64,000 nucleotides of DNA from Leucobacter sp. CX169 (GTDB taxonomy: Bacteria; Actinomycetota; Actinomycetes; Actinomycetales; Microbacteriaceae), in the NCBI RefSeq assembly GCF_017161405.1, contig NZ_CP071051.1, positions 2,294,001 to 2,358,000 on the forward strand, written 5' to 3'. Positions 7,520 through 16,975 of this stretch are shown here, piece by piece. A program made the position numbers and the translations under genes. A model generated the notes under the pieces. It ran no database searches. It saw nothing but the letters and a program-made list of their open reading frames with translations, and was not told the DNA's origin. Numbering within the stretch: the stretch's first letter is position 1; every line of letters begins with the position of its first letter.

Positions 7520-9292
7520 TCAGTTGGTTAGAGTGTTGTCGAGGTGTGAACCGAGATACCCAACCGTCACGTACCCAACTGCCGAGTAAGTGTCGTCAAA
7601 GTACATTCGAGGCGCTACCCCAGTGAGGTTCGAAAGTTTCACGTGCGCAACCATCTGCCGCCTACCAGAAGGATCAACTTGCTCATCGACCGGAAAGAAC
7701 CTCTGAGCGCCGAGTTTGCCAGTCTTCGTGGTCTCTCCTTCTGACCACGCGACCTTACCTATTCGGACAAGGCCTCCATGAGCACTCGAACGTATGTAGT
7801 TGCTGAGTGATCCGCCAAAACCATCGGTCTTGCGCATTCTTGAATACGCGTCAAACGTGAGCAAGGTGTCCCAGACCTTAGTAACGGCCGCTTCACCGAG
7901 TATCGAATGCTCGTCCAGACCGCACACGTCTTCTCGATCGCCAGAAAACCGAACGCCTTCAAGCTGCCCAGCGTTCTGCAGGTCACCGATTCGATCAATA
8001 AGCTCAACAAAACTAGTTGGGTAGTCGTCTTCTGATTCATCTCCAGATTCTGCCCAGGCAGCGGCCCCCGCACCTACGGCCACAAGTTCGCTTTGCAGAT
8101 ACTCCACGCGCTTCGAGAGCTTCTCAATCTCTCGACTGCTGCGCGAGAACCTGATGTAGGAGTCCTCGGCCTCCATTCGTTCGAGCTCTGCTTCCTCCTG
8201 CGCCCTATCGCGCTCGGCGCTGAAGAAGGCAATGTCACGCAGTGCCTCGTGGGCCATTTCCTCAGCATCCGAAAGCCGCGTTCGCAGATCGGTGACCTCT
8301 GCCTCGATTTCAACGAGTCTCGCCTCGGCGGTGAGGTCTCGCGGCTCAACCTCCGTATTCTCCTGGTGCAACACGTCGAACGGCTGCATCCGGCGCTTGC
8401 GGAGAAACTCATAGTCGGCGTCGCGAAGCGCCTCCGGTAGCTTGATCTCTCTGAGGCGTTTGACCTGCGCATTCCGAAGAATCCGACGAATCCTACGGTC
8501 ATCTGAGCTTTGAAACGTGGCAGGGAGCATCAAGCGGTGGTTGATCGAATCATGCGCATCGGAGAGATCAGCACCGGGAATGAAGGTACGCATACCCCCA
8601 GCAGGCACCGAGTGGCCAAACTGCGCACGGCGGTTGAACTCCTCCCGAGCCTCGGTCGAGAGAACGAAGCCAACCGCGAGACCCTGCATCGCATAGCTAC
8701 GGTCATCGGATTTCGTGATCCACTCCTCGACGGCGAGGCCTTCCGGCGGGGCCGTCACGAAGACAGCTCCGAGCCTGGTGTCGTCCTCAAGAATGCAGAT
8801 GAGCTGCTCAACATAGGATGCCTCAGGAACGGCTTGAAAACCGGTCATCGGCTCCGCGAGACCATCCCGCATCTCGACTTCCTCGAGCAGCGTCGCAACG
8901 AATCCCGGCGTACCTGAGTACTGAACATCTTCCCGGAACTCACCGCCCGCATCGCGGACAGTGAGCGTAGGCGGCTCAATATCCACCCAGAACCAGAGTC
9001 GCCCTTCAGCTACGACAAGCGTTATATGCATCACCGCTGTTTTCGTCGTCGAAACGACGTTGGACCGCATCGGCGGATCCCACTCTTCGACAAGCTCCCA
9101 GCGCAGGCCTGTGGAAGTCTCTGCCGAGAAGCTACTCGCAGTAAGCGTCGCCCCTCGACGATTCTCAACTGTTCCCTCGGTTGGCATCGATGGGAATTTC
9201 TTCCCCAATACCCATCTTCGAAGCACACCGACAATTCGGTCCAGGTTGTCTGTGGTTCCCTCGGCAGTGAGGACAGTTCTGTATCCAAGCAA
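7520..9292 (-). CDS. Large coiled-coil protein of unknown function in a low-GC island
   Basis: A 590-residue protein I do not recognise. The start is TTG at 9292, supported by GAGGAG (9301-9306 on the minus strand) 8 bases upstream. Three parts can be seen: residues 1-310, a mixed alpha/beta region (AGGMRTFIPGADLSDAHDS near 230); a charged coiled coil at about 325-405 with many Glu/Arg heptads; and residues 455-590, ending in a compact beta-rich module with AHVKLSNLTGVAPRMYF and the end VGYLGSHLDNTLTN. That last part recalls C-terminal modules on other actinobacterial mobile-region proteins (from memory, unverified). No Walker, nuclease or membrane motif is obvious. Base composition and codon use are far less GC-biased than all neighbours, which suggests recent transfer. 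A role in defence or toxicity is possible but not shown. Confidence 0.75.
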   Translation of the reverse strand: MLGYRTVLTAEGTTDNLDRIVGVLRRWVLGKKFPSMPTEGTVENRRGATLTASSFSAETSTGLRWELVEEWDPPMRSNVVSTTKTAVMHITLVVAEGRLWFWVDIEPPTLTVRDAGGEFREDVQYSGTPGFVATLLEEVEMRDGLAEPMTGFQAVPEASYVEQLICILEDDTRLGAVFVTAPPEGLAVEEWITKSDDRSYAMQGLAVGFVLSTEAREEFNRRAQFGHSVPAGGMRTFIPGADLSDAHDSINHRLMLPATFQSSDDRRIRRILRNAQVKRLREIKLPEALRDADYEFLRKRRMQPFDVLHQENTEVEPRDLTAEARLVEIEAEVTDLRTRLSDAEEMAHEALRDIAFFSAERDRAQEEAELERMEAEDSYIRFSRSSREIEKLSKRVEYLQSELVAVGAGAAAWAESGDESEDDYPTSFVELIDRIGDLQNAGQLEGVRFSGDREDVCGLDEHSILGEAAVTKVWDTLLTFDAYSRMRKTDGFGGSLSNYIRSSAHGGLVRIGKVAWSEGETTKTGKLGAQRFFPVDEQVDPSGRRQMVAHVKLSNLTGVAPRMYFDDTYSAVGYVTVGYLGSHLDNTLTN

Positions 9293-10086
9293 TGCTGTTA
9301 CTCCTCAGCTTCGATGCCTTAGACGACGACGTCCAAGTTATGCCAGGTTACCGATCGCTACCGACATTTGTTCCATTCGAGAGCTACTACTCATAGACAC
9401 ATTGTCAAAGACCACTCCTTGCAACACGCACCCTGCAGTATCTGATCCAAGCGAGCCCTATGGCAGACAACAGCACACACCGAGCTTCGCCAACCCAAGG
9501 GTCACCGAGGCCACCGAGATTGCGGAGCCGATTCGAACTGCGAGAACTCGCCCAAATCTCTTCAAAGCTGCGAGACAGAGCCTGCGGCGTAGCATGACGA
9601 TGCAGGCGGCAAGCGCCCCTTCTCAACACATAACAATTACGTGGCCGTGAACAAATGAGTCGTGGCGGTCGAAGTACTCACCGATTTCACAAAGTACCTC
9701 GATCTTCCAGCGAGCAGGTCTTAGCAGCAACGCGAACACGCACCGAAGCTCCGGAACCAAACTAGTAAGTTCGGGGCACGCAGTTGCTCATGAGAAAGCT
9801 CCTGAGCGCGGGACTGAAACGGCAAAGCTACAAGATGAATCAAGCTCGCCGAACTCGCACCCACCTCGTTTCCGCCCTTTGCGGCTTCCAAGGCGCTGCA
9901 ATTGCCAAGACGCCCCGGAATGAAAAGATACGCTCAGATCAGCGGCTACGCGCTTCTCAAGATCTGAACTGAATCTAATTGTGCCGACCGATGAAAATCA
10001 GTCAGCACCGGACCCGACCAAAAACATGCCTCAAAAAAACATGTTGAGCCGCAATTAGCAATCAACATGCGCGAGATTATGTATAC
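9293..10086. other. Long non-coding stretch of the low-GC island
   Basis: Nearly 800 bases without a convincing gene on either strand, at the same low GC as the adjacent coiled-coil gene. Short frames here (for example 9784-9972 plus and 9405-9629 minus) have no ribosome site, no recognisable domain and Arg/Ser-rich out-of-frame composition. A-rich runs and two ACATG-containing repeats occur at 10020-10045. It may hold the island gene's promoter and an undetected RNA or attachment site. Confidence 0.5.
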
Positions 10087-11160
10087 CTACACGTTGAAGC
10101 GGAACTCCACGACGTCGCCGTCCTGCATGACGTATTCCTTGCCCTCCATGCGGGCCTTGCCCTGAGCGCGAGCCTCGGCGATCGAGCCGGTCTCGACCAG
10201 GTCATCGAAGGAGATGACCTCGGCCTTAATGAAGCCCTTTTCGAAGTCGGTGTGGATAACGCCGGCGGCCTGCGGCGCCTTTGCGCCGACGGGGATCGTC
10301 CAAGCACGCGACTCCTTCGGACCAGCCGTGAGGTAAGTCTGGAGGCCGAGGGTCTGGAAGCCGATGCGGGCGAGCTGGTCGAGCCCGCTCTCCTCCTGGC
10401 CGATCGAGGCGAGCATCTCTGCAGCGTCCTCTTCGTCGAGCTCAATGAGCTCGCTCTCGAGCTTTGCGTCCAGGAAGATCGCCTTCGCGGGGGCGACGAG
10501 CTTCGCGAGCTCCTCGAGCTTCGCCGCGTCGCCCAAGATGCCCTCGTCGACGTTGAACACGTAGAGGAACGGCTTCGCGGTCAGCAGGCCCAGCTCGCGG
10601 ATCGGCTCCATGTCGACCTTCGAGAGCGACAGCGGCGTGCCAGCGTTGAGCACATCGCGGGCCTCGATGGCGGCCGCGAGGACGGCGGGATCCTGCTTCT
10701 TCCCCTTGATTTCCTTCTCGAGGCGCGGGATAGCCTTCTCGACCGTCTGCAGATCGGCGAGGATCAGCTCGGTGTTAATGGTCTCCATGTCGCTGGCGGG
10801 GTTCACGCCACCGTCGACGTGGATCACGTCGGGATCGCTGAAGCCGCGGACGACCTGAACGATGGCGTCGGCTTCGCGAATAGTCGCGAGGAACTTGTTG
10901 CCCAGACCCTCGCCCTCGCTCGCGCCACGCACGATGCCGGCGATGTCGACGAACGACACGGGAGCCGGCAAGATCCGCTCGGATCCGAAGATCTCGGCCA
11001 GCTTGTTCAGCCGCTTGTCGGGAAGGTTCACGACCCCGACGTTCGGTTCGATCGTCGCGAACGGGTAGTTCGCGGCGAGCACCTGGTTGCGCGTCAGCGC
11101 GTTGAACAGGGTCGACTTGCCGACATTCGGGAGACCGACGATTCCAAGAGTAAGAGCCAC
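10087..11160 (-). CDS. ychF: Redox-regulated ATPase YchF
   Basis: A 357-residue universally conserved Obg-related P-loop protein that prefers ATP and associates with ribosomes. Walker A is [15 protein letters not shown] at residues 8-22, switch/G3 is [17 protein letters not shown], the coiled-coil insertion is at about 130-200, and the C-terminal TGS domain ends [12 protein letters not shown]. Length matches the family exactly from the GTG at 11160. An upstream in-frame start would add 28 residues with no homology. TAGACT lies 8 bases upstream and no ribosome site is visible. The half palindrome at 10688 is read as KQDPA inside the coiled-coil insertion. Confidence 0.97.
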   Translation of the reverse strand: MALTLGIVGLPNVGKSTLFNALTRNQVLAANYPFATIEPNVGVVNLPDKRLNKLAEIFGSERILPAPVSFVDIAGIVRGASEGEGLGNKFLATIREADAIVQVVRGFSDPDVIHVDGGVNPASDMETINTELILADLQTVEKAIPRLEKEIKGKKQDPAVLAAAIEARDVLNAGTPLSLSKVDMEPIRELGLLTAKPFLYVFNVDEGILGDAAKLEELAKLVAPAKAIFLDAKLESELIELDEEDAAEMLASIGQEESGLDQLARIGFQTLGLQTYLTAGPKESRAWTIPVGAKAPQAAGVIHTDFEKGFIKAEVISFDDLVETGSIAEARAQGKARMEGKEYVMQDGDVVEFRFNV

Positions 11161-11171
11161 GAGAAGCCAGT

Positions 11172-11597
11172 CTAGGCGAGCGCGGGCGGCCACACACCCA
11201 GGATGAGGCTCATCACGAGAATCGTGACGAGTTCGTGGGCGCAATTCAGCACCGTCAGGCCGACTGGTCGGCCCTCAAATGCGTCATGCGTAATGAAGCG
11301 GGCGGCCGTGAGACCGGCCCACAGGATCAAACCAGTCAGGAGCGCGTTCACCAGGAAGCTGCCCCCATAGAAGTTGAACGAGAGGTAGATCGCACCGGCC
11401 AGCACCCAGGCGGAAATGAAGCTCACCACCAGGGTGACCAGGATCGGGCCGACCGCGCTCTTGCCCTCCCCCGGGGTGACCTTCGCGACGCGCATCCAGT
11501 AGGTGCCAAACACCTTCGGGGTGTACCAGATCGACCCAACGAGCATCGTGGAAAGCGTCGCGGCGATGACGGCGAAGAAGTTGATTGCGGGAATCAT
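11172..11597 (-). CDS. DUF1761 family membrane protein
   Basis: A 141-residue integral membrane protein with four predicted transmembrane helices (about residues 4-24, 53-75, 82-100, 115-138). The N-terminal pattern MIPAINFFAVIAATLSTMLVG and the SIWYTPKVFGTYWMR stretch after helix 1 are typical of DUF1761. Function unknown. The ATG at 11597 follows AAGGAGCCACC, a clear ribosome site, so the 29-residue upstream extension is rejected. It lies 12 bases from ychF on the same strand. Confidence 0.85.
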   Translation of the reverse strand: MIPAINFFAVIAATLSTMLVGSIWYTPKVFGTYWMRVAKVTPGEGKSAVGPILVTLVVSFISAWVLAGAIYLSFNFYGGSFLVNALLTGLILWAGLTAARFITHDAFEGRPVGLTVLNCAHELVTILVMSLILGVWPPALA

Positions 11598-11719
11598 GGT
11601 GGCTCCTTGTGTTCGCTGAACGGGATCGCTGTGAAGGCACACATTACTCCCGGCCGACGACATCGCGATACGGCGTGAGCTCACCGGCCGGTGTCAGCGG
11701 TCTGTGCCAGGATCAATGA

Positions 11720-12304
11720 GTGCCAGTTGACTTCACCGCGATCGATTTTGAGACCGCGAACAGCCATAGCGCCTCCGCCTGCGCGGTAGGCCTGGTTCGC
11801 GTGCGCGACGGCGTCGTGGTCGAGCGGGCCGACTGGCTGATCCGCCCGCCCGCAGCGCACGGCGAGTTCCTGTATTGGAACGTCAAGATCCACGGCATCA
11901 CCCCCGATCAGGTCGCCCACGCGCAGTCCTGGGAACAGCAGTTGCCTGCCCTTCGCGACTTTGTGGGCTCGGACATCGTGGTCGCGCACAACGCCGGGTT
12001 CGACATGGGCGTGATCCGGGGCGCGTGCGCCGCGACCGTGCAGCCGACGCCGCGCATGCGGTACTTCTGCAGCGTACAGGTCGCGCGGAAGACGTACGAG
12101 CTCGAGTCATACAAGCTCCCGCTTGCCGCGGCGGCCGCGGGCTTTCGAGACTTCCCGCACCACGATGCCCTCGCGGATGCCGAGGCGTGCGCCGCGATCA
12201 TCGTCGATTCGGCAAGGCGCTTCGATGCTGACGGGATCGCCGCGCTGGCGAAGGCCACCGGCGTCAAGATCAACCAGTTGAAGGCGCAACCACTCAAGCT
12301 GTAG
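11720..12304 (+). CDS. DnaQ-like DEDDh 3'-5' exonuclease
   Basis: A 194-residue stand-alone exonuclease domain of the RNase T/DNA polymerase III epsilon superfamily. Exo I is DFTAIDFETANS (residues 4-15), Exo II is VAHNAGFDMGVI (about 88-99), and Exo III is HHDALADAEACA (about 146-157) with the catalytic His. It is shorter than epsilon subunits and has no polymerase-binding tail, so a repair or RNA-trimming role is likely. The GTG start at 11720 is set by the first domain strand, and no ribosome site is evident. Confidence 0.88.
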   Translation: MPVDFTAIDFETANSHSASACAVGLVRVRDGVVVERADWLIRPPAAHGEFLYWNVKIHGITPDQVAHAQSWEQQLPALRDFVGSDIVVAHNAGFDMGVIRGACAATVQPTPRMRYFCSVQVARKTYELESYKLPLAAAAAGFRDFPHHDALADAEACAAIIVDSARRFDADGIAALAKATGVKINQLKAQPLKL

Positions 12305-12390
12305 GCCGGCCGTGATGGGGCCGGTGGGGCCGGTGGGCCCGGCGATGTCGGAGGTTTCCAGTAGCGTCGTTTTCAGGAGCTCTACTGGAA

Positions 12391-13770
12391 ATGGGTGCAT
12401 GCATGGACGCGATGATCATCGTCTTACTCGTGGCGAATTTGCTGCTGTTGATTGCCGTGTTGGTCGCGGTGATCCTGCGCACCGGGCGGTCGGGCGCGGG
12501 GGCGACGGGGCAGGATCCCTCAGCGCAGCTGCGAGGTGACCTGCGGCTGGTGGGCGACACCGTCCGGCAGGATCTCGCGCTGCAGCGCACCGAACTCGGT
12601 CAGGCGCTCGCGCGCGAGCATCATGGGCAGACGACGGCCCAGGCGCAACTGCGCGACCTGCTCGACCGTTCGCTCACCGGCGTCAACGAGAAGCTGCACC
12701 AGTCCTCCCAGACATCGCTGCTCGCGCAGAACGAGCTGAAGACGACCGTCGAGACTCGTTTTGAAGAGTTGCGCCTCGGGAACGAGACCAAGCTCGAACA
12801 GTTGCGCCTCACCGTCGACGAGAAGCTCGAGAGCATGCGCGTGGGAAACGAGGCGAAGCTCGAGAAGATGCGCGAAACCGTCGACGAGAAGTTGCAGGGG
12901 ACGCTTGAGAAGCGCTTGGGTGAGTCGTTCAAGCTCGTCAGCGACCGGCTCGAACAAGTCCAGAAGGGTCTCGGCGAGATGCAGACGCTCGCGTCCGACG
13001 TCGGCGGGCTGAAGCGCGTGCTCACGAACGTAAAGAGCCGCGGCAGCTGGGGCGAGGTGCAGCTCGCCCGCCAACTCGAGGACGTGCTCACACCCGATCA
13101 GTACGAGCAGAACGTGTTCATCACGCCGGGCTCGCGCGACAGCGTCGAGTTCGCGGTGAAGCTGCCCGGGCGAAGCGAGGGCGAGCGGCCCGTGTACCTG
13201 CCGATTGACTCGAAGTTCCCGCAGGAGGACTACGAGCGGCTGCTCGAGGCGCAGGAATCCGGTGACAAGGACGCGGCCGAAGCGGCGAGCAGGGTGGTCG
13301 AGCGCGTCATCCTCACCCAGGCGAAAGTCATCGCCGAGAAATACATCGACCCGCCGCACAGCACCGACTTCGCGATCATGTACCTGCCGACCGAAGGCCT
13401 CTTCGCCGAAGTAATTCGCCGGCCGGGCCTCACGAGCAAACTGCAGAACGAGATCCGTGTGATCGTCACGGGGCCGACGACGCTCATGTCGCTGCTGAAC
13501 AGTCTGCAGATGGGGTTCCGTACCCTCGCGATCGAGCAGCGCAGCTCGGAGGTCTGGCAGGTACTGAGCGCCGCGAAGCAGGAGTTCCAGAAGTACGGCC
13601 AGGTCTGGGACAAGCTGGAAAAGCAGCTGCAGACCGTGCAGAACACGGTGCAGCAGGGCAAGACGCGCACTCGCGCGGTCGAGCGCCGGCTGCGCTCGGT
13701 CGAGACCCTTGAGCTCGGCGGCGAACAGCTCGAGCTCGAAGATATCTTTGACGAGCTCGAAGCGGAGTAG
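12391..13770 (+). CDS. rmuC: DNA recombination protein RmuC
   Basis: A 459-residue RmuC-family protein. An N-terminal transmembrane helix (about residues 7-29) is followed by a long coiled coil (about 45-205) and the RmuC nuclease-like domain (about 210-420) containing NVKSRGSWGEVQLARQLED and YLPIDSKFPQEDYERLL. RmuC limits inversions and acts at DNA breaks, attached to the membrane. An AGGAG lies 11 bases before the ATG at 12391, and an internal ATG at 12403 is possible. The linker after the membrane helix contains TGQDPSAQL, encoded by a half copy of the palindrome at 12510. Confidence 0.93.
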   Translation: MGACMDAMIIVLLVANLLLLIAVLVAVILRTGRSGAGATGQDPSAQLRGDLRLVGDTVRQDLALQRTELGQALAREHHGQTTAQAQLRDLLDRSLTGVNEKLHQSSQTSLLAQNELKTTVETRFEELRLGNETKLEQLRLTVDEKLESMRVGNEAKLEKMRETVDEKLQGTLEKRLGESFKLVSDRLEQVQKGLGEMQTLASDVGGLKRVLTNVKSRGSWGEVQLARQLEDVLTPDQYEQNVFITPGSRDSVEFAVKLPGRSEGERPVYLPIDSKFPQEDYERLLEAQESGDKDAAEAASRVVERVILTQAKVIAEKYIDPPHSTDFAIMYLPTEGLFAEVIRRPGLTSKLQNEIRVIVTGPTTLMSLLNSLQMGFRTLAIEQRSSEVWQVLSAAKQEFQKYGQVWDKLEKQLQTVQNTVQQGKTRTRAVERRLRSVETLELGGEQLELEDIFDELEAE

Positions 13771-13799
13771 TTCGGGCGGAAAGTCATACCCGCCAAAAC

Positions 13800-13845
13800 G
13801 CAAACAGGGCCGCGCCAGGGTTTCCCCCGGCGCGGCCCTGTTTGC
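13800..13845. terminator. Bidirectional terminator between rmuC and glpX
   Basis: A perfect 17-bp stem (13800-13816 with 13829-13845) around a 12-base loop. The stem is GC-rich at the top with AAAC/GTTT at the base, so it can end both converging genes. Confidence 0.85.
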
Positions 13846-13854
13846 GGTGAGCGG

Positions 13855-14838
13855 TTACGCCCAGCGGTCCGCCAGCGAGTCGCTGATGACGTGGCGGATG
13901 GTGCCCGAGTGCGAGCGCATGACGATGCTCTCGGTGCGGACGAACGGGCCGCGGCGGCGCACGCCGTCGACGAAGTCCGCCGAGGTGATGCCCGAGGCCA
14001 CGAAGTAGGTGTTGTCGCTCGCGACGAGGTCGTTCGCCTCGAGCACACGGCTGAGGTCGTGACCGGCGTCGATCGCCTTCTGGCGCTCGTCGTCGTCGCG
14101 CGGCATGAGGCGGCCCTGGATGACGCCGCCGAGCGCCTTCACTGCGCACGCAGTGATGATGCCCTCGGGGGTGCCCCCGATGCCAACGCAGAGGTCAATG
14201 CTCGAGTCGAAGCGGGCAGCGTTGACGCCACCAGCGACGTCGCCGTCGAGCAGCAGGCGCGTGCCGGCGCCGGCCTCGCGGATCTCGGCGATCAGCAGCT
14301 CGTGGCGGGGGCGATCGAGCACGGCGACGCGGATCTCGGACGTGTCGACGCCCTTGGCCTTCGCGAGCGCGCGGATGTTCTCGCCGATGGGCTTGCGAAT
14401 GTCGACGATGCCGATGCCGTCGGGCCCGCAGACCAGCTTGTCCATGTAGAAGACGGCCGAGGGGTCGTACATGCTGCCGCGATCGGCGACCGCGATGACC
14501 GAAATCGCGCCGGGGCGGCCAGCAGCAGTCAGCGACGTGCCGTCAATCGGATCAACCGCGACGTCGCACTCGGCGCCCTCGCCGTTGCCGACCTTCTCGC
14601 CGTTGTACAGCCAGGGGGCGTCGTCCTTCTCGCCCTCGCCAATGACGACGGTGCCGTTCATGCTGACGGTCGAGAGGAAACGACGCATCGCGTCGACGGC
14701 CGCGCCGTCGGCAGCGTTCTTGTCGCCGTGACCCACGAACGGAGTCGCACGAATCGCTGCGGCCTCGGTCGCGCGGACGAGCTCCATCGCGAGGTTCCGA
14801 TCAGGCTGCCAGGTACGAAGCGAGTGGCCGTCGTTCAT
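13855..14838 (-). CDS. glpX: Class II fructose-1,6-bisphosphatase
   Basis: A 327-residue GlpX-type phosphatase that hydrolyses fructose-1,6-bisphosphate in gluconeogenesis. Diagnostic motifs are VVIGEGEKDDAPWLYNGE (about residues 68-85), the metal site DVAVDPIDGTSLTA (about 93-106), DRPRHELLIAEIR, and the GGTPEGIITACAVKALGG segment (about 225). The ATG at 14838 is selected by AAAGGAG upstream and by family length; a longer frame exists but adds an unrelated 54 residues. It is divergent from class II aldolase, which makes the same substrate. Confidence 0.96.
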   Translation of the reverse strand: MNDGHSLRTWQPDRNLAMELVRATEAAAIRATPFVGHGDKNAADGAAVDAMRRFLSTVSMNGTVVIGEGEKDDAPWLYNGEKVGNGEGAECDVAVDPIDGTSLTAAGRPGAISVIAVADRGSMYDPSAVFYMDKLVCGPDGIGIVDIRKPIGENIRALAKAKGVDTSEIRVAVLDRPRHELLIAEIREAGAGTRLLLDGDVAGGVNAARFDSSIDLCVGIGGTPEGIITACAVKALGGVIQGRLMPRDDDERQKAIDAGHDLSRVLEANDLVASDNTYFVASGITSADFVDGVRRRGPFVRTESIVMRSHSGTIRHVISDSLADRWA

Positions 14839-14969
14839 ATGGGGGTGTCTCCTTTGCTCCGCGCCGCATTTCGCGCGGAATGTAACCGGTGCGCAGGCTG
14901 GTCCCGCGAGTCCGGATCTGGGCCAATTCCTCGCCCAGCGTTTCCCACCCCAGCCTATCGCGAACTCAG

Positions 14970-14975
14970 TAGACT
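14970..14975 (+). promoter_or_regulatory. -10 element TAGACT of the fba promoter
   Basis: TAGACT sits 37 bases upstream of the fba start, which itself has a good ribosome site (GAAGGAG at 15001-15007). This promoter would therefore give a leadered message, in contrast to the many leaderless starts here. Confidence 0.4.
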
Positions 14976-15012
14976 GGTGGGCCGACCCGTCTCTGAACAC
15001 GAAGGAGCTGCG

Positions 15013-16041
<1,029 letters not shown>

Positions 16042-16042
16042 C

Positions 16043-16888
16043 ATGACGTCCCCGCAGGATCCTGCCGACCCGCAGCCCACCAACGCGACGCCGGCTGCTG
16101 AAGCCGAAGTCAACACCCCCACACCCACGGAACGCCCGCGCCCCGCGTTCGGCGAGTACGCCCCCGAGGGGTGGACCTGGGAGCCGCCGAGCGAGGCAAA
16201 GACGGTGACTCCTGGGCAGGATCCTGCGAACGCCGGCGCTGCGGCCGCGCCCGCAGAGGTTCCCGCGCCGCAGTACGGGGCGATCGTCCCCGGCGCCGCC
16301 CCGCAAGCGAACGGGGCCGCGAAGCCCGCGACGTCGCCGTCGCTCACCGGAGTGCCGCATAACCTGGGCGTCGGGCAACAGCGGTCGGGCTCGCCGCAGC
16401 ACTTCGAGGCGCCCGCCGCAGGCGTCCCCGCAATGCAGGCACCCGTCCCGGCACCGGGAGGCCCTGCGGCCGCCCCGGCGAAGAGCCGCGTCGGCGATCG
16501 CGTCGTCACGATCCTCTTGCTCGCGGCAGGCGCGTTTGGCGCGCTCAACCTTGCCAGCTCCTTCATGATGCTGCCGCAGCAGCTCGCGACCATTGCGGAA
16601 CTGATCGAGCTGCCCGACTGGGTCGCTCCGGCATCGATTACGACCATCGGCACGGTCGGCACCCTGGTGACGCTCGGGCTGTACGCGATCACCCTCATCC
16701 TTTCGGTGCAGCGGATGCGCCGGCGCAAGCTCGCGTTCTTTATTCCCCTCATCGGCGGCGTCGTGGCGTTCATCGCGATGTTCATCATCCTCACCGTCGC
16801 GATGAGTCAGATCCCAGAGTTTTCCACCGAGATGACGCCCGAGCGCATGCAGCTCCTGCTCGATTCGCTTCAGGGACGCGGCATGTAG
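16043..16888 (+). CDS. Proline-rich membrane protein (DUF6264-like)
   Basis: A 281-residue protein whose first 150 residues are disordered and rich in Ala, Pro and Gly, with PRPAFGEYAPEGWTWEPP near 33. Three to four hydrophobic segments follow (about 155-178, 195-225, 235-260). The pattern recalls DUF6264 membrane proteins of Microbacteriaceae (from memory, moderate certainty). The ATG lies 1 base after the fba stop, so the genes are co-transcribed. Two intact palindromes (16054 and 16216) lie in the disordered part and are read as PQDPADP and PGQDPANA. Function unknown. Confidence 0.78.
   Translation: MTSPQDPADPQPTNATPAAEAEVNTPTPTERPRPAFGEYAPEGWTWEPPSEAKTVTPGQDPANAGAAAAPAEVPAPQYGAIVPGAAPQANGAAKPATSPSLTGVPHNLGVGQQRSGSPQHFEAPAAGVPAMQAPVPAPGGPAAAPAKSRVGDRVVTILLLAAGAFGALNLASSFMMLPQQLATIAELIELPDWVAPASITTIGTVGTLVTLGLYAITLILSVQRMRRRKLAFFIPLIGGVVAFIAMFIILTVAMSQIPEFSTEMTPERMQLLLDSLQGRGM
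16054..16065. repeat. GCAGGATCCTGC palindrome, coding copy
   Basis: Intact copy 11 bases after the start codon of the proline-rich membrane protein, read Gln-Asp-Pro-Ala. Confidence 0.9.
16216..16227. repeat. GCAGGATCCTGC palindrome, second coding copy in the same gene
   Basis: Second intact copy 150 bases further into the same disordered coding region, read Gly-Gln-Asp-Pro-Ala. Confidence 0.9.
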
Positions 16889-16911
16889 CCTCCACGCTTC
16901 ACACGAGTCGC

Positions 16912-16945
16912 CAGAACGCCCTTCCCGACCGGGGAGGGCGTTCTG
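16912..16945 (+). terminator. Terminator after fba operon
   Basis: Hairpin with an 11-bp perfect outer stem (CAGAACGCCCT with AGGGCGTTCTG) and an extra CCC/GGG inside. It lies between the proline-rich membrane protein and the next promoter. Confidence 0.75.
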
Positions 16946-16963
16946 CGTGTCGGCGCAGGGCGA

Positions 16964-16969
16964 TAGCAT
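16964..16969 (+). promoter_or_regulatory. -10 element TAGCAT of a probable leaderless promoter
   Basis: TAGCAT, 6 bases, then the ATG at 16976 with no ribosome site. This would place the transcription start at the start codon of the MFS gene. Confidence 0.5.
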
Positions 16970-16975
16970 GCAGCC

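Noticed and set aside
7518-7534. Sequence ACTCAGTTGGTTAGAGT looks exactly like a tRNA D-arm at the island edge
   Set aside because: No matching acceptor stem, anticodon arm or T-loop follows, and the bases are the last codons of the coiled-coil gene on the other strand. Treated as chance.
9784-9972. Short frame in the non-coding part of the island
   Set aside because: No ribosome site or promoter, Arg-rich random-looking sequence, no recognisable fold.
12520-13803. Long open frame on the minus strand opposite rmuC
   Set aside because: Mirror frame of a GC-rich gene; Leu/Arg/Glu-rich with no domain. The plus-strand RmuC protein is unmistakable. The same reasoning removes long antisense frames opposite fumC, the PLP lyase gene, the MFS gene, the acyl-CoA dehydrogenase/phoH region and the bmp gene.
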